A DNA stretch of 33,047 nucleotides. Origin: Bacteroidota bacterium (GTDB lineage Bacteria; Bacteroidota; Bacteroidia; Bacteroidales; Tenuifilaceae). Every line of letters begins with the position of its first letter. The stretch's first letter is position 1. The stretch is taken from NCBI GenBank assembly GCA_029558675.1, contig JAKQEF010000104.1:1-33047 (forward strand), given 5' to 3'. Under the pieces are notes generated by a model. The model searched no databases. It was not told the DNA's origin and worked only from the letters and a program-made list of their open reading frames with translations. The translations under genes and the position numbers were made by a program. Shown here in pieces: positions 23,722 through 31,401 of the stretch.

Positions 23722-24042
23722 ATGGATAAAGAAGAGGTTATAAATAAAGTAAAAGAATACAGTATTTTGCTTAAAGAGCACATACCTCTTGAGAAAATAT
23801 ATTTATTCGGGTCGTATGCCACAAATACTAATCGAATGGATAGCGATATTGATGTAGCTATTGTTGTGAAAAAAATTGAGGGAGACTACTTTACAATTCA
23901 ACCTTTGTTGTGGAAGTTGAGGAGACAAATTGACCATAGAATTGAACCAATACTAATAGAAAGGGATAATGACCAGGGTGGATTTCTTGCTGAAATTCAA
24001 AGAAATGGAATTGAAATAACAAAAAGGTCTTTAGTTCCATAA
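23722..24042 (+). CDS. Minimal nucleotidyltransferase (MNT) domain protein
   Basis: The 106-residue protein has the nucleotidyltransferase signature FGSYATNTNRMDSDIDVAIV: a GS helix start followed by the DxD metal-binding pair. A third acidic site is probably E/D near RIEPILIE. Minimal nucleotidyltransferases usually pair with a HEPN toxin, which they block by adding AMP. No HEPN gene is adjacent: OsmC precedes it and the gcvP terminator follows. It may be an orphan antitoxin or serve another role. The gene is AT-rich compared with its neighbours. Confidence 0.8.
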   Translation: MDKEEVINKVKEYSILLKEHIPLEKIYLFGSYATNTNRMDSDIDVAIVVKKIEGDYFTIQPLLWKLRRQIDHRIEPILIERDNDQGGFLAEIQRNGIEITKRSLVP

Positions 24043-24063
24043 TTCCATTGCGGAGGCGAATTT

Positions 24064-24103
24064 AAAAAACAAATCGGGGCGAACCCGCAGGGCCGCCCCG
24101 ATT
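24064..24103 (-). terminator. Rho-independent terminator of gcvP
   Basis: AATCGGGGCG and CGCCCCGATT form a 10-bp perfect stem. On the minus strand it is followed by TGTTTTTT. It may also stop the convergent MNT transcript, although the T run on the plus strand is poor. Confidence 0.85.
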
Positions 24104-24127
24104 CTATTTAGATATTAACACTCAATT

Positions 24128-26995
24128 CTAAAGGTACTCCTCCATGGGTGCACAGGAGCACACCAGATTGCGATCGCCATAGCCCGAATCGATTTTTCCC
24201 ACTGCTGGCCAAAACTTGTTGTTGGCAATCCACGGTAGCGGGAATGCAGCTTTCCTGCGATTGTATGCATGGTTCCACTGGTCATCCGATACCTCCTCAA
24301 CAGTATGCGGTGCATTCTTAATCACATTGTCCTCTTTATCGGCCGTTCCTGCCTTAATCTCCTCCAGTTCTTTCCGTATCTCAATCATGGTTTCCACAAA
24401 ACGGTCCAGTTCCTGCAGCGATTCACTCTCGGTGGGCTCCACCATCAGGGTTTCGTGAACGGGGAATGATACCGTGGGAGCATGAAAACCGTAATCCATA
24501 AGCCTTCGCGCAATATCTCCGGCCTCAACGCCGTAGGTTTGCTTAAAGTGGCGGCAGTCTAAAATCATCTCGTGGGCCACACGACCTGTTTGACCGGTGT
24601 ATAGTACCTCGAAATGCCCTTTTAGCTTAACAGTCATGTAGTTGGCATTCAGGATGGCCATCTCTGTGGCATACTTGAGCCCCTTGGCACCAAGCATAAG
24701 GATATATCCAAAGGTGATGGGCAGTATGCTGGCACTGCCAAATGGTGCGGCAGCAACGGCAGAAATCCCCTTATCGCCTCCGGTTTTCACCACGGGATGC
24801 GAGGGCAGGAATGGCACCAGATGCTTGGCCACGCCAATGGGTCCAACGCCGGGACCTCCTCCGCCATGCGGTATCGCAAAGGTTTTGTGCAGATTCAAGT
24901 GGCATACGTCGGCACCGATAAATCCCGGACTGGTAAGCCCCACCTGAGCATTCATGTTGGCACCATCCATGTACACCTGTCCGCCATTGTCGTGAATAAT
25001 CTTGATCATCTCCTTAATATCGGCCTCAAACACTCCGTGGGTGGATGGATAGGTAACCATAAAGCTGGACAGGTTATCGCGATGCTGCTCGGCTTTGGCT
25101 TTCAAATCGTCAAGCGAGATATTGCCCTTGTCATCGCAGGCTACCACAACCACTTCCATGCCTGCCATCGCGGCAGTGGCGGGATTGGTACCGTGTGCCG
25201 AAGCGGGGATAAGCACCACGTTGCGGTGCCCCTCACCACGGCTGATGTGGTACTGGCGAATGACCATGATGCCCGCATACTCGCCCGCAGCGCCCGAGTT
25301 GGGCTGGAACGACATGGCGGCAAAGCCGGTGATTTCGGCTAAGAGAGTCCCCAGCTCATCAATGATTTCGAGGTACCCCTGCGCCTGGTCGGATGGCACA
25401 AACGGATGGATGCCACCAATCTCGGGCCAACTCAGGGGCAGCATCTCGGTGGCCGCGTTGAGCTTCATGGTACAGCTGCCCAGCGAAATCATGCTGTGGG
25501 TAAGCGATATATCCTTGCGTTCCAGCTTCTTAATGTAGCGCATCATCTCCGACTCGGAGTGGAACATGTTGAATACCTTACCAGTAAGATATGCCGATTT
25601 TCGCTTCAGGTTAGCAGGAATGGCATCAACCTCTGCAATGGATTCTATCTGCTTTGCAGGCTTGGATGCGGCCTGGGCAAAAATGGCGATGATATCGTTG
25701 ACATCGGCCACCGAGGTCAGCTCGTCGGTGCTGATGCCGATGGTGCCATTGGGTTTATAGTTGAAGTTAATCTCCTTGCCTAACGCAATGGTTCTGATGG
25801 TATCGGTAGAAATGCCGGATGGCAGCTCAATTTCGATGGTATCGAAAATATTCTTCACATTCTGCTTGTAGCCAAGTGCTTCGATTGCCTTTGCAAGGGT
25901 GACAGCCGCGCTATGGGCATGCTGTGCAACTTTTTTAATGCCCTCGGGGCCCTTGTAAACGGCATACATACCCGCCATGGTGGCCAGTAGTGCCTGGGCG
26001 GTGCAGATATTTGAAGTTGCACGCTCGCGCTTGATATGCTGCTCGCGGGTTTGGAGAGCCATACGCAGTGCCTTGTTGCCATGCTTATCAACAGAAACCC
26101 CAATGATACGGCCGGGGATATTCCTTTTGTATTCATCCTTGGTGGCCAAATATCCTGCATGGGGTCCGCCAAAGCCCATGGGAATACCCAAACGCTGGGT
26201 GGAGCCAACCACGATATCGGCACCCCACTCGCCCGGAGGGGTAATCAGGGCAAGGGCGAGGATATCGGCAATGACCGTAACGAAAAGTCCGGCTTCCTTG
26301 GCCCGGGCAGCGAAAGCTGCATAATCGCGAATGTTGCCCTTGGCCGAGGGGTACTGAACCACAACACCGTACTCCTTGCCGGTAAACTGATACTCACTGT
26401 AGCATCCGGTTACCACCTTTATGCCCAGCGGAGTGGCACGGGTTTCAATCACCTCAAGGTTTTGCGGAAATACGTCGCTATCCACAAACACCACATTGCG
26501 TTCCTCTTTCACGGCTTGCCGTGAGCGGAGGTTGAACATCATAATCATGGCCTCGGCAGCTGCCGTGGACTCGTCCAACAGCGAAGCGTTGGCAATCTCC
26601 ATCCCCGTTAGGTCCATCACTACGGTTTGGAAGTTGAGCAGTGCCTCAAGACGGCCCTGGCTAATCTCGGCCTGGTAGGGCGTGTAGGATGTGTACCACG
26701 ACGGGTTCTCAAGGATATTGCGAAGTATCACCGATGGCGTATGGGTATTGTAGTATCCCATGCCGATGAATGAACGGTAAAGCTTATTTTTTGCCGCCAT
26801 CCCCCTGATTTTATTAAGGTACTCATGCTCGGTGAGGGGTTCGGGCAGGTTCTGCATGCCCTTCATCCTGATATCCCTGGGCACGGTTTGGTCAATCAGC
26901 TCATCCAGTGATTTTACCCCAACAGCCTTAAGCATTTCGGGCAGTTCGCTTTCGCGCGGGCCAATGTGGCGATTTACAAAACATTCAGATTTCAT
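24128..26995 (-). CDS. gcvP: Glycine dehydrogenase (decarboxylating), P protein
   Basis: The 955-residue pyridoxal-phosphate enzyme decarboxylates glycine and passes the aminomethyl group to the lipoyl H protein. Both halves are present in one chain: N-terminal NRHIGPRESE and GYYNTHTPSVILRNILENP, then C-terminal LGSCTMKLNAATEM. The PLP-lysine motif is NLHKTFAIPHGGGGPGVGPI. GADVCHLN and PVVKTGG also fit. The length is standard for the fused form. The other glycine-cleavage genes (gcvT, gcvH) are not in the window, so it is a stand-alone gene here. A hairpin terminator follows. No clear TAnnTTTG box was found upstream. Confidence 0.97.
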   Translation of the reverse strand: MKSECFVNRHIGPRESELPEMLKAVGVKSLDELIDQTVPRDIRMKGMQNLPEPLTEHEYLNKIRGMAAKNKLYRSFIGMGYYNTHTPSVILRNILENPSWYTSYTPYQAEISQGRLEALLNFQTVVMDLTGMEIANASLLDESTAAAEAMIMMFNLRSRQAVKEERNVVFVDSDVFPQNLEVIETRATPLGIKVVTGCYSEYQFTGKEYGVVVQYPSAKGNIRDYAAFAARAKEAGLFVTVIADILALALITPPGEWGADIVVGSTQRLGIPMGFGGPHAGYLATKDEYKRNIPGRIIGVSVDKHGNKALRMALQTREQHIKRERATSNICTAQALLATMAGMYAVYKGPEGIKKVAQHAHSAAVTLAKAIEALGYKQNVKNIFDTIEIELPSGISTDTIRTIALGKEINFNYKPNGTIGISTDELTSVADVNDIIAIFAQAASKPAKQIESIAEVDAIPANLKRKSAYLTGKVFNMFHSESEMMRYIKKLERKDISLTHSMISLGSCTMKLNAATEMLPLSWPEIGGIHPFVPSDQAQGYLEIIDELGTLLAEITGFAAMSFQPNSGAAGEYAGIMVIRQYHISRGEGHRNVVLIPASAHGTNPATAAMAGMEVVVVACDDKGNISLDDLKAKAEQHRDNLSSFMVTYPSTHGVFEADIKEMIKIIHDNGGQVYMDGANMNAQVGLTSPGFIGADVCHLNLHKTFAIPHGGGGPGVGPIGVAKHLVPFLPSHPVVKTGGDKGISAVAAAPFGSASILPITFGYILMLGAKGLKYATEMAILNANYMTVKLKGHFEVLYTGQTGRVAHEMILDCRHFKQTYGVEAGDIARRLMDYGFHAPTVSFPVHETLMVEPTESESLQELDRFVETMIEIRKELEEIKAGTADKEDNVIKNAPHTVEEVSDDQWNHAYNRRKAAFPLPWIANNKFWPAVGKIDSGYGDRNLVCSCAPMEEYL

Positions 26996-27156
26996 ATTTC
27001 GGTACTTAATAAGTTAGTATGTTTTTATGCCGTTAAAATTTGATTGCGTCAATACCATTTTGGCAATAATTTCGATGTAAATTTAGATAATTGGTTACAA
27101 TTTATCGGGTGTTTTTCTCATTACAGCTAATAATATTACAAACAACGTTACAATCC

Positions 27157-27801
27157 CTATTGTTTTTGAAGGAAGGGATTATTCTTCCTCTCGTAACCAA
27201 TGGTGGAACTGTCGCCATGTCCGGGAAATACCTTCACCTCATCGCCCAAGGGCAGGATGCGGGTAATTATGCTGTCAATTAGTATATCATAACTCCCTCC
27301 CGGGAGGTCGGTGCGGCCTATGGAGCCGTTGAACAGGGTATCGCCGGTCAGGATGAAATTCCCTGCCTTGGTGTAAAGGCATATTCCCCCAAGGGAGTGC
27401 CCTGGTGTGTGAATAACCCGAAGGTGCGAATTGCCAAAGCTAATGGTATCGTCATGGTTAAGCGATTGGTCCAATGAGGGGACGCTATCAACGGACAATC
27501 CGAACATCAGTGCATGGGTTTGTGCCGTCTGGATTAGCATTAGGTCTTCGAAGTTACCGGCCAACGGGATGCCGTACTTCTCCTTCACAAAACCATTGCC
27601 CAGTACGTGATCCACATGCCCGTGGGTGTTGATGGCCAATCTGGGCGTAAGCCCATGTGATTCGATGAAATTGGTCAACTCTTCCTGCTCACCATCGGTG
27701 TAGCAGCCCGCATCAACTATCACGCATTCAAGGGTCTCGTCGAAAAGGACGTAGGTGTTTTCCTGAAAAGGGTTGAAGACAAACTGTTTGAGCTGTATCA
27801 T
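27157..27801 (-). CDS. MBL-fold hydrolase (glyoxalase II-like)
   Basis: The 214-residue protein has the zinc-binding motif THGHVDHVLGNG, then IHTPGHSLGGI, LTGDTLFNGSIGRTDLPGG and FPGHGDSSTIGYERKNNPF, in the order seen in glyoxalase II/YcbL-like enzymes. Such enzymes hydrolyse thioesters such as S-lactoylglutathione, but the YcbL group lacks the glutathione-binding C-terminus and its substrate is uncertain. It lies 21 bp after pcm on the same strand, so the two are probably co-transcribed. Confidence 0.9.
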   Translation of the reverse strand: MIQLKQFVFNPFQENTYVLFDETLECVIVDAGCYTDGEQEELTNFIESHGLTPRLAINTHGHVDHVLGNGFVKEKYGIPLAGNFEDLMLIQTAQTHALMFGLSVDSVPSLDQSLNHDDTISFGNSHLRVIHTPGHSLGGICLYTKAGNFILTGDTLFNGSIGRTDLPGGSYDILIDSIITRILPLGDEVKVFPGHGDSSTIGYERKNNPFLQKQ

Positions 27802-27822
27802 GGTTCAAATATTTTTCAATGG

Positions 27823-28479
27823 TTAGCGCTGTGTTCCCTTCAGCATGGGTACAAAGATAAACCGCCCATGGGCGGTTACCCTGGTTTCGGTTGGCGATAT
27901 TTTTTCCACCAATGTCATGTCCTGCCCCATGGTATCGCCCAGGGGAAGTACCATGCGCCCTCCTACCTCCAGCTGGTCAACCAATGCCTGAGGGATTTCG
28001 GGGGCTGCTGCGGTTATCAGTATCTTGGCATAGGGGCCGTACGATGGTTTGCCCTGGTAACCATCGCCATAGAAAAAGTGGGGGTTATAGCCCATCTGCT
28101 CAAGCAGAGCCTTGGACTTCAGGTAGAGTTCCCTCTGCCTTTCGATGGTGTAAACCCGCGCTCCCATCTCCAGCAGTACGGCCGTTTGGTATCCCGAGCC
28201 TGTCCCAATTTCCAGCACCTTATCCATGGGCCGCACCTCCAGCAGCTGGGTTTGAAAGGCCACCGTGTAGGGTTGCGAAATGGTTTGCCCTGCACCGATG
28301 GGGAATGCCGAATCCTTGTATGAAAAGTTGATAAACCCGCTTTCCATGAAAAGGTGCCTTGGCACTTTACCAATGGCAGCAAGCACCCTCTCATCGGTGA
28401 TGCCCTTGCGGCTGATCTCCTCAACCAGCTTGGCACGCAACCCCTTGTGCCTGTATGAGTCTTCCAGCTTACCCATCAT
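27823..28479 (-). CDS. pcm: Protein-L-isoaspartate O-methyltransferase
   Basis: This cytosolic repair enzyme methylates isoaspartyl residues of damaged proteins with SAM. Motifs are KGITDERVLAAIGKVPRHLF, the YKDSAFPIGAGQTISQPY active-site region, SAM loop VLEIGTGSGYQTAVL and GDGYQG. The ORF-track start is 28494, but the promoter box at 28499-28506 puts transcription start at about 28493. I therefore choose the in-frame ATG at 28479 (MMGKLEDSYRHKG), giving 218 residues, the usual size. It leads an operon with the MBL hydrolase. Confidence 0.93.
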   Translation of the reverse strand: MMGKLEDSYRHKGLRAKLVEEISRKGITDERVLAAIGKVPRHLFMESGFINFSYKDSAFPIGAGQTISQPYTVAFQTQLLEVRPMDKVLEIGTGSGYQTAVLLEMGARVYTIERQRELYLKSKALLEQMGYNPHFFYGDGYQGKPSYGPYAKILITAAAPEIPQALVDQLEVGGRMVLPLGDTMGQDMTLVEKISPTETRVTAHGRFIFVPMLKGTQR

Positions 28480-28498
28480 GCTGACGTTGTTCAATGCG

Positions 28499-28531
28499 CA
28501 AATATAGCTTCAAAGAAAGGAACTACCCAAA
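28499..28531 (-). promoter_or_regulatory. Promoter of the pcm operon
   Basis: The minus strand has TTTG (28531-28528), a 21-bp spacer, then TATATTTG (28506-28499), a full consensus. It argues against the ORF-track start at 28494. Confidence 0.65.
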
Positions 28532-28559
28532 AAAGGTTGCGAGCATTTCACACACGCTC

Positions 28560-28588
28560 TAGGTTTGACTTGGAGTCAAGTCTTGAGC
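28560..28588. repeat. Interspersed palindrome, third copy
   Basis: TAGGTTTGACTTGGAGTCAAG and the following TCTTGAG form a palindrome of the same family as 1027-1053. It starts the repeat-rich stretch upstream of the CPBP gene. Confidence 0.55.
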
Positions 28589-28599
28589 CTCTATCAAAT

Positions 28600-28746
28600 C
28601 TGTAAATTCGCGAATCTGCAAATTTGCGAATCCTCGAATCCACAATTTAATAGTACCTCAGGGGCGTAGCCCCATAATCTTCGTAGAATGTTACAATGGA
28701 ATAGAACAACAAGGGGCGTTAGCCCTTAAATCATTTGCAGAAGAGA
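28600..28746 (-). repeat. Partial multi-hairpin element, inverted copy
   Basis: Read on the minus strand it has AAATGATTTAAGGGCTAACG, CCCCTTGTTGTTCTATTCC, ACGAAGATTATGGGGCTACG and CCCCTGAGGTACTA, matching the middle and right parts of the 222-bp element. The left end with GGTGC-TAC-GCACC is missing. The edges are approximate. Confidence 0.75.
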
Positions 28747-29000
28747 TACATAGCATAATAATCAAACCCCGTAGTCCCGACAATAAAGATGTCGGGATGG
28801 CATTATGATATATGATCGATAATATCGCCCCTACAGGGCTTTTTTATAAACCCATTTTTGCTACCATCCCGATCGCGATCGGGATTTCGCCCCTACGGGG
28901 CTTTTGAGATGCAGCACAATAGGTCCCGCAGGGCTCTGCGCAGCCAATCATTGAACAGGTTTAATGTTGCGGTGCTCTGCGCCTTATGTTTGGGCTATCA
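28747..29000. repeat. Palindrome cluster upstream of the CPBP gene
   Basis: No gene is seen. It contains TCCCGACA...TGTCGGGA (28775-28797), GCCCCTACAGGGC followed by T6, a perfect 20-bp palindrome ATCCCGATCGCGATCGGGAT (28866-28885), GCCCC-TAC-GGGGC followed by TTTT, and a relative of the 95-bp repeat near 28967-28993. Two of the hairpins look like terminators but follow no gene. Confidence 0.7.
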
Positions 29001-29065
29001 GTCTAGGTCTAAAGGGTATGGAATCCTGTAACGAGCAAAAAGGATGAAGCATTAGGATTTTGCGA

Positions 29066-29095
29066 TTGGTACAGCCGATACTTTTTGTAGATTTG
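29066..29095 (+). promoter_or_regulatory. Promoter of the CPBP protease gene
   Basis: TTG (29066-29068), a 19-bp spacer and TAGATTTG (29088-29095) match the Bacteroidota consensus. Transcription would start near 29101, which favours the ATG at 29133 over the GTG at 29106. Confidence 0.65.
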
Positions 29096-29132
29096 TCAGC
29101 ATATTGTGATAACCAACTCAAAGAGCAAAACT

Positions 29133-29831
29133 ATGAGCACTATAAGGCGAATTTACATAGGATTGGCCATTACGGCAACAGTTTTTATGCTTTCCATAGT
29201 AGTTTCCAAATGGTATGACACGGGAATAGATTTTATACCCAACTCGTTTGTCACCCACACCGCCATGCTGATCCTATCCATTCTGGTGATTATCCTTTTC
29301 GGTCCACAGGTAAACTACGCCATCAAATGGCCTTCTCTGCGCAAAACGCTGATGCCCATACTTCTCGGAATCGTTGTTAGCATCGCCGTCAATATTATTT
29401 TAACGGTAATCACCAACGCCATTGGAGGAAAAGTGGAAGCTCATCCGGTATTGGCAAAAATATCCCCATTGCAAACTTTCCTCTTCGTGTTTATCTATGC
29501 AAGCATTGCCGAGGAGATGCTGTTCAGGGGCTTCCTGCAGAATATCCTTAAACCTTTGGCAAGCAAAGGGATATCAATATCCGGCCGCAAGATATCACTC
29601 CCCGTTATTATCAGCGCTGTACTATTCGGTTTATCGCACCTGATTTTACTCACAGCAGGCTCGGGTGCGATATTCGTTGCAAGGATCGTGATTTTTACCA
29701 TGACGCTGGGGGTTGTGGCGGGGTACTATCAGGAAAAGTACAACAACAACGCTTTTGCCATTATCGTCCACATGTCGGGCAACCTGATGGGAGTGGTGGG
29801 CTCGCTGCTGATGAGCCTCAACCCCCAATAG
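29133..29831 (+). CDS. CPBP-family intramembrane metalloprotease (CAAX-protease-like)
   Basis: The start is set at 29133 from the promoter position; the ORF track uses a GTG nine codons earlier. The 232-residue protein has about six hydrophobic segments. It carries the family motifs E127-E128-x-x-x-R132 (IAEEMLFRGFLQ), FGLSHLILL and a C-terminal HMSGNLMG. CPBP (Abi) proteins are membrane proteases related to Rce1, some processing bacteriocins or protecting against them. Neither role is shown by the context. It has its own promoter, and the next gene has a separate one. Confidence 0.85.
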   Translation: MSTIRRIYIGLAITATVFMLSIVVSKWYDTGIDFIPNSFVTHTAMLILSILVIILFGPQVNYAIKWPSLRKTLMPILLGIVVSIAVNIILTVITNAIGGKVEAHPVLAKISPLQTFLFVFIYASIAEEMLFRGFLQNILKPLASKGISISGRKISLPVIISAVLFGLSHLILLTAGSGAIFVARIVIFTMTLGVVAGYYQEKYNNNAFAIIVHMSGNLMGVVGSLLMSLNPQ

Positions 29832-29855
29832 CAATCAACGATTGCACCAATTTTT
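29831..29855 (+). terminator. Possible weak terminator after the CPBP gene
   Basis: GCAATC and GATTGC pair around AAC, directly at the stop codon, followed by ACCAATTTTT. The stem is only 6 bp and the T run is displaced, so this is tentative. Confidence 0.3.
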
Positions 29856-29958
29856 CAGGCCGTTAATGGTATATGGTGATTATGGAGAAAGGGTGGTTAC
29901 GATGGCAGTCAGCTGACAATTATTCAAAACAAAAACGGCAATGTATTGTATTACTGTG

Positions 29959-29966
29959 TATCTTTG
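29959..29966 (+). promoter_or_regulatory. -7 box of the flavodiiron gene
   Basis: TATCTTTG is a full TAnnTTTG match 58 bp before the ATG. No clear TTTG lies at the expected -33 distance. Confidence 0.5.
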
Positions 29967-30008
29967 AAATAAGCATAACATCTACAAAACATAACAAACC
30001 TATAAAGT

Positions 30009-30015
30009 AAAGGAG
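30009..30015 (+). promoter_or_regulatory. Strong Shine-Dalgarno site before the flavodiiron gene
   Basis: AAAGGAG ends 9 nt before the ATG at 30025. Most genes in this window lack any such site, as is usual in Bacteroidota, so this one stands out. Confidence 0.7.
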
Positions 30016-30024
30016 ATTAACACT

Positions 30025-31203
30025 ATGGCAAGAGAAATTAAGAAGAATGTCTATTTGCTGAAGGCCGCCGATTGGAACAGGCGGTTGTTCGACTCGCTGA
30101 TTCCCCTGCCCGATGGCACCAGCTACAATGCCTATTTGATTAAGGGAAGTCAGAAAACGGTGCTTATCGACACCGTTGACCCCGCCCTGGCCGACGTGCT
30201 GTTCGAACACCTTAAAGGGGTGGATAGGATTGATTACATCGTATCGCTCCATGCCGAGCAGGACCACTCGGGTACCATACCGCAGGTTTTGGAAAAGTAT
30301 CCCGAAGCCAAGGTGGTGACATCACCCAAGGGGAAAGAGCTGCTCATTACCCATTTGCTAATTGCCGACGATAAATTCATAACGGTTGAGGATGGCGAGG
30401 AACTTTCGCTGGGCGACAAGACCTTGAAATTCATCCATTTTCCATGGGTACACTGGCCCGAAACCATGTTGGCCTACATGAAAGAGGAGAAGATGCTATT
30501 CTCCTGCGACTTTTTGGGGTCGCATCTGGCCACCACCGACATGTATGTATCCGACGAGTGTCAGGTGTACGAGGCTGCCAAGCGGTATTTCGCCGAGATT
30601 ATGATGCCGTTCAGGGCCATCATCAAGAAGAACTTCCCCAAGCTGGATGGCTACGACATTGCCATTGTGGCACCAAGCCACGGGCCCATGTACGATAATC
30701 CCAAATTTATCATCGATGCCTACAACGATTGGCTATCGGATACTCCCAAGAATATGGTTGTGGTGCCCTACATATCCATGCATGGCAGCGTTGAGAGAAT
30801 GGTGAATCACCTTATCGATACGCTGGAAAACAAGGGTGTGAAAGCCTACAAATTCGATCTATCCGTTACCGATATCGGTAAACTGGCCATTACCCTTGTG
30901 GATGCCGCCACCATTGTGGTTGGCACACCCACAGTGCTGGGCGAGCCGCATCCGGTGATTGCCTATGCAGCCAAGCTGGCCAACGCACTCAAGCCCAAGG
31001 CAACCTTTGTGTCGGTGATGGCGTCCTACGCATGGGGTGGCAAAGCCATTGAAAAGGTGGCCGAGATGATTCCCAACATCAAGGCTGAGCTGCTTGAACC
31101 CGTGCTTGTAAAGGGCTATCCCAAGGCCGATGATCTGATTGCCATAGAAAGATTGGCCAACGAAATATTTACCAAACATTCAAATAATAAATTGCAGCCA
31201 TAG
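30025..31203 (+). CDS. Flavodiiron protein (oxygen/NO reductase, FprA/ROO type)
   Basis: The 392-residue protein has an N-terminal metallo-beta-lactamase-like diiron domain with HAEQDHSG (the H-x-E-x-D motif), then HFPWVHWPETM, CDFLGSH and PSHGPMY, which supply the remaining iron ligands. The C-terminal flavodoxin domain starts near residue 245 (VVVPYISMHGSVERM) and has VVGTPTVLGEPHP for FMN. There is no rubredoxin or flavin-reductase extension, so it is a class A enzyme of standard length. It reduces O2 or NO to protect anaerobic metabolism in the cytosol. The electron donor is not encoded nearby. It has its own promoter box, a strong ribosome site, and a terminator 38 bp downstream. Confidence 0.95.
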   Translation: MAREIKKNVYLLKAADWNRRLFDSLIPLPDGTSYNAYLIKGSQKTVLIDTVDPALADVLFEHLKGVDRIDYIVSLHAEQDHSGTIPQVLEKYPEAKVVTSPKGKELLITHLLIADDKFITVEDGEELSLGDKTLKFIHFPWVHWPETMLAYMKEEKMLFSCDFLGSHLATTDMYVSDECQVYEAAKRYFAEIMMPFRAIIKKNFPKLDGYDIAIVAPSHGPMYDNPKFIIDAYNDWLSDTPKNMVVVPYISMHGSVERMVNHLIDTLENKGVKAYKFDLSVTDIGKLAITLVDAATIVVGTPTVLGEPHPVIAYAAKLANALKPKATFVSVMASYAWGGKAIEKVAEMIPNIKAELLEPVLVKGYPKADDLIAIERLANEIFTKHSNNKLQP

Positions 31204-31240
31204 CCGTTAAAACTTTTAGAGGATTGGCAGTGGCGGTTTA

Positions 31241-31268
31241 CTGATTTGTTTGGAAATCAGCCTTTTTT
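31241..31268 (+). terminator. Rho-independent terminator of the flavodiiron gene
   Basis: CTGATTT and AAATCAG form a 7-bp stem around GTTTGG, followed by CC and six T. It lies 38 bp after the stop codon. Confidence 0.75.
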
Positions 31269-31401
31269 GGTATTGGTATGCCTGAATGGCAAGCAAAATC
31301 AGTGTAAAATACCGATTCCATTGAAACAAGTATTGAATCGGGGTAGGAGAGGACATTGCCGGATAAATGAAGTTTTTCAGCAGGATTAAAAAAATTAGCC
31401 G

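Noticed and set aside
28825-28915. Terminators GCCCCTACAGGGCTTTTTT and GCCCCTACGGGGCTTTT
   Set aside because: No gene ends before them on that strand; they belong to the intergenic hairpin repeats.
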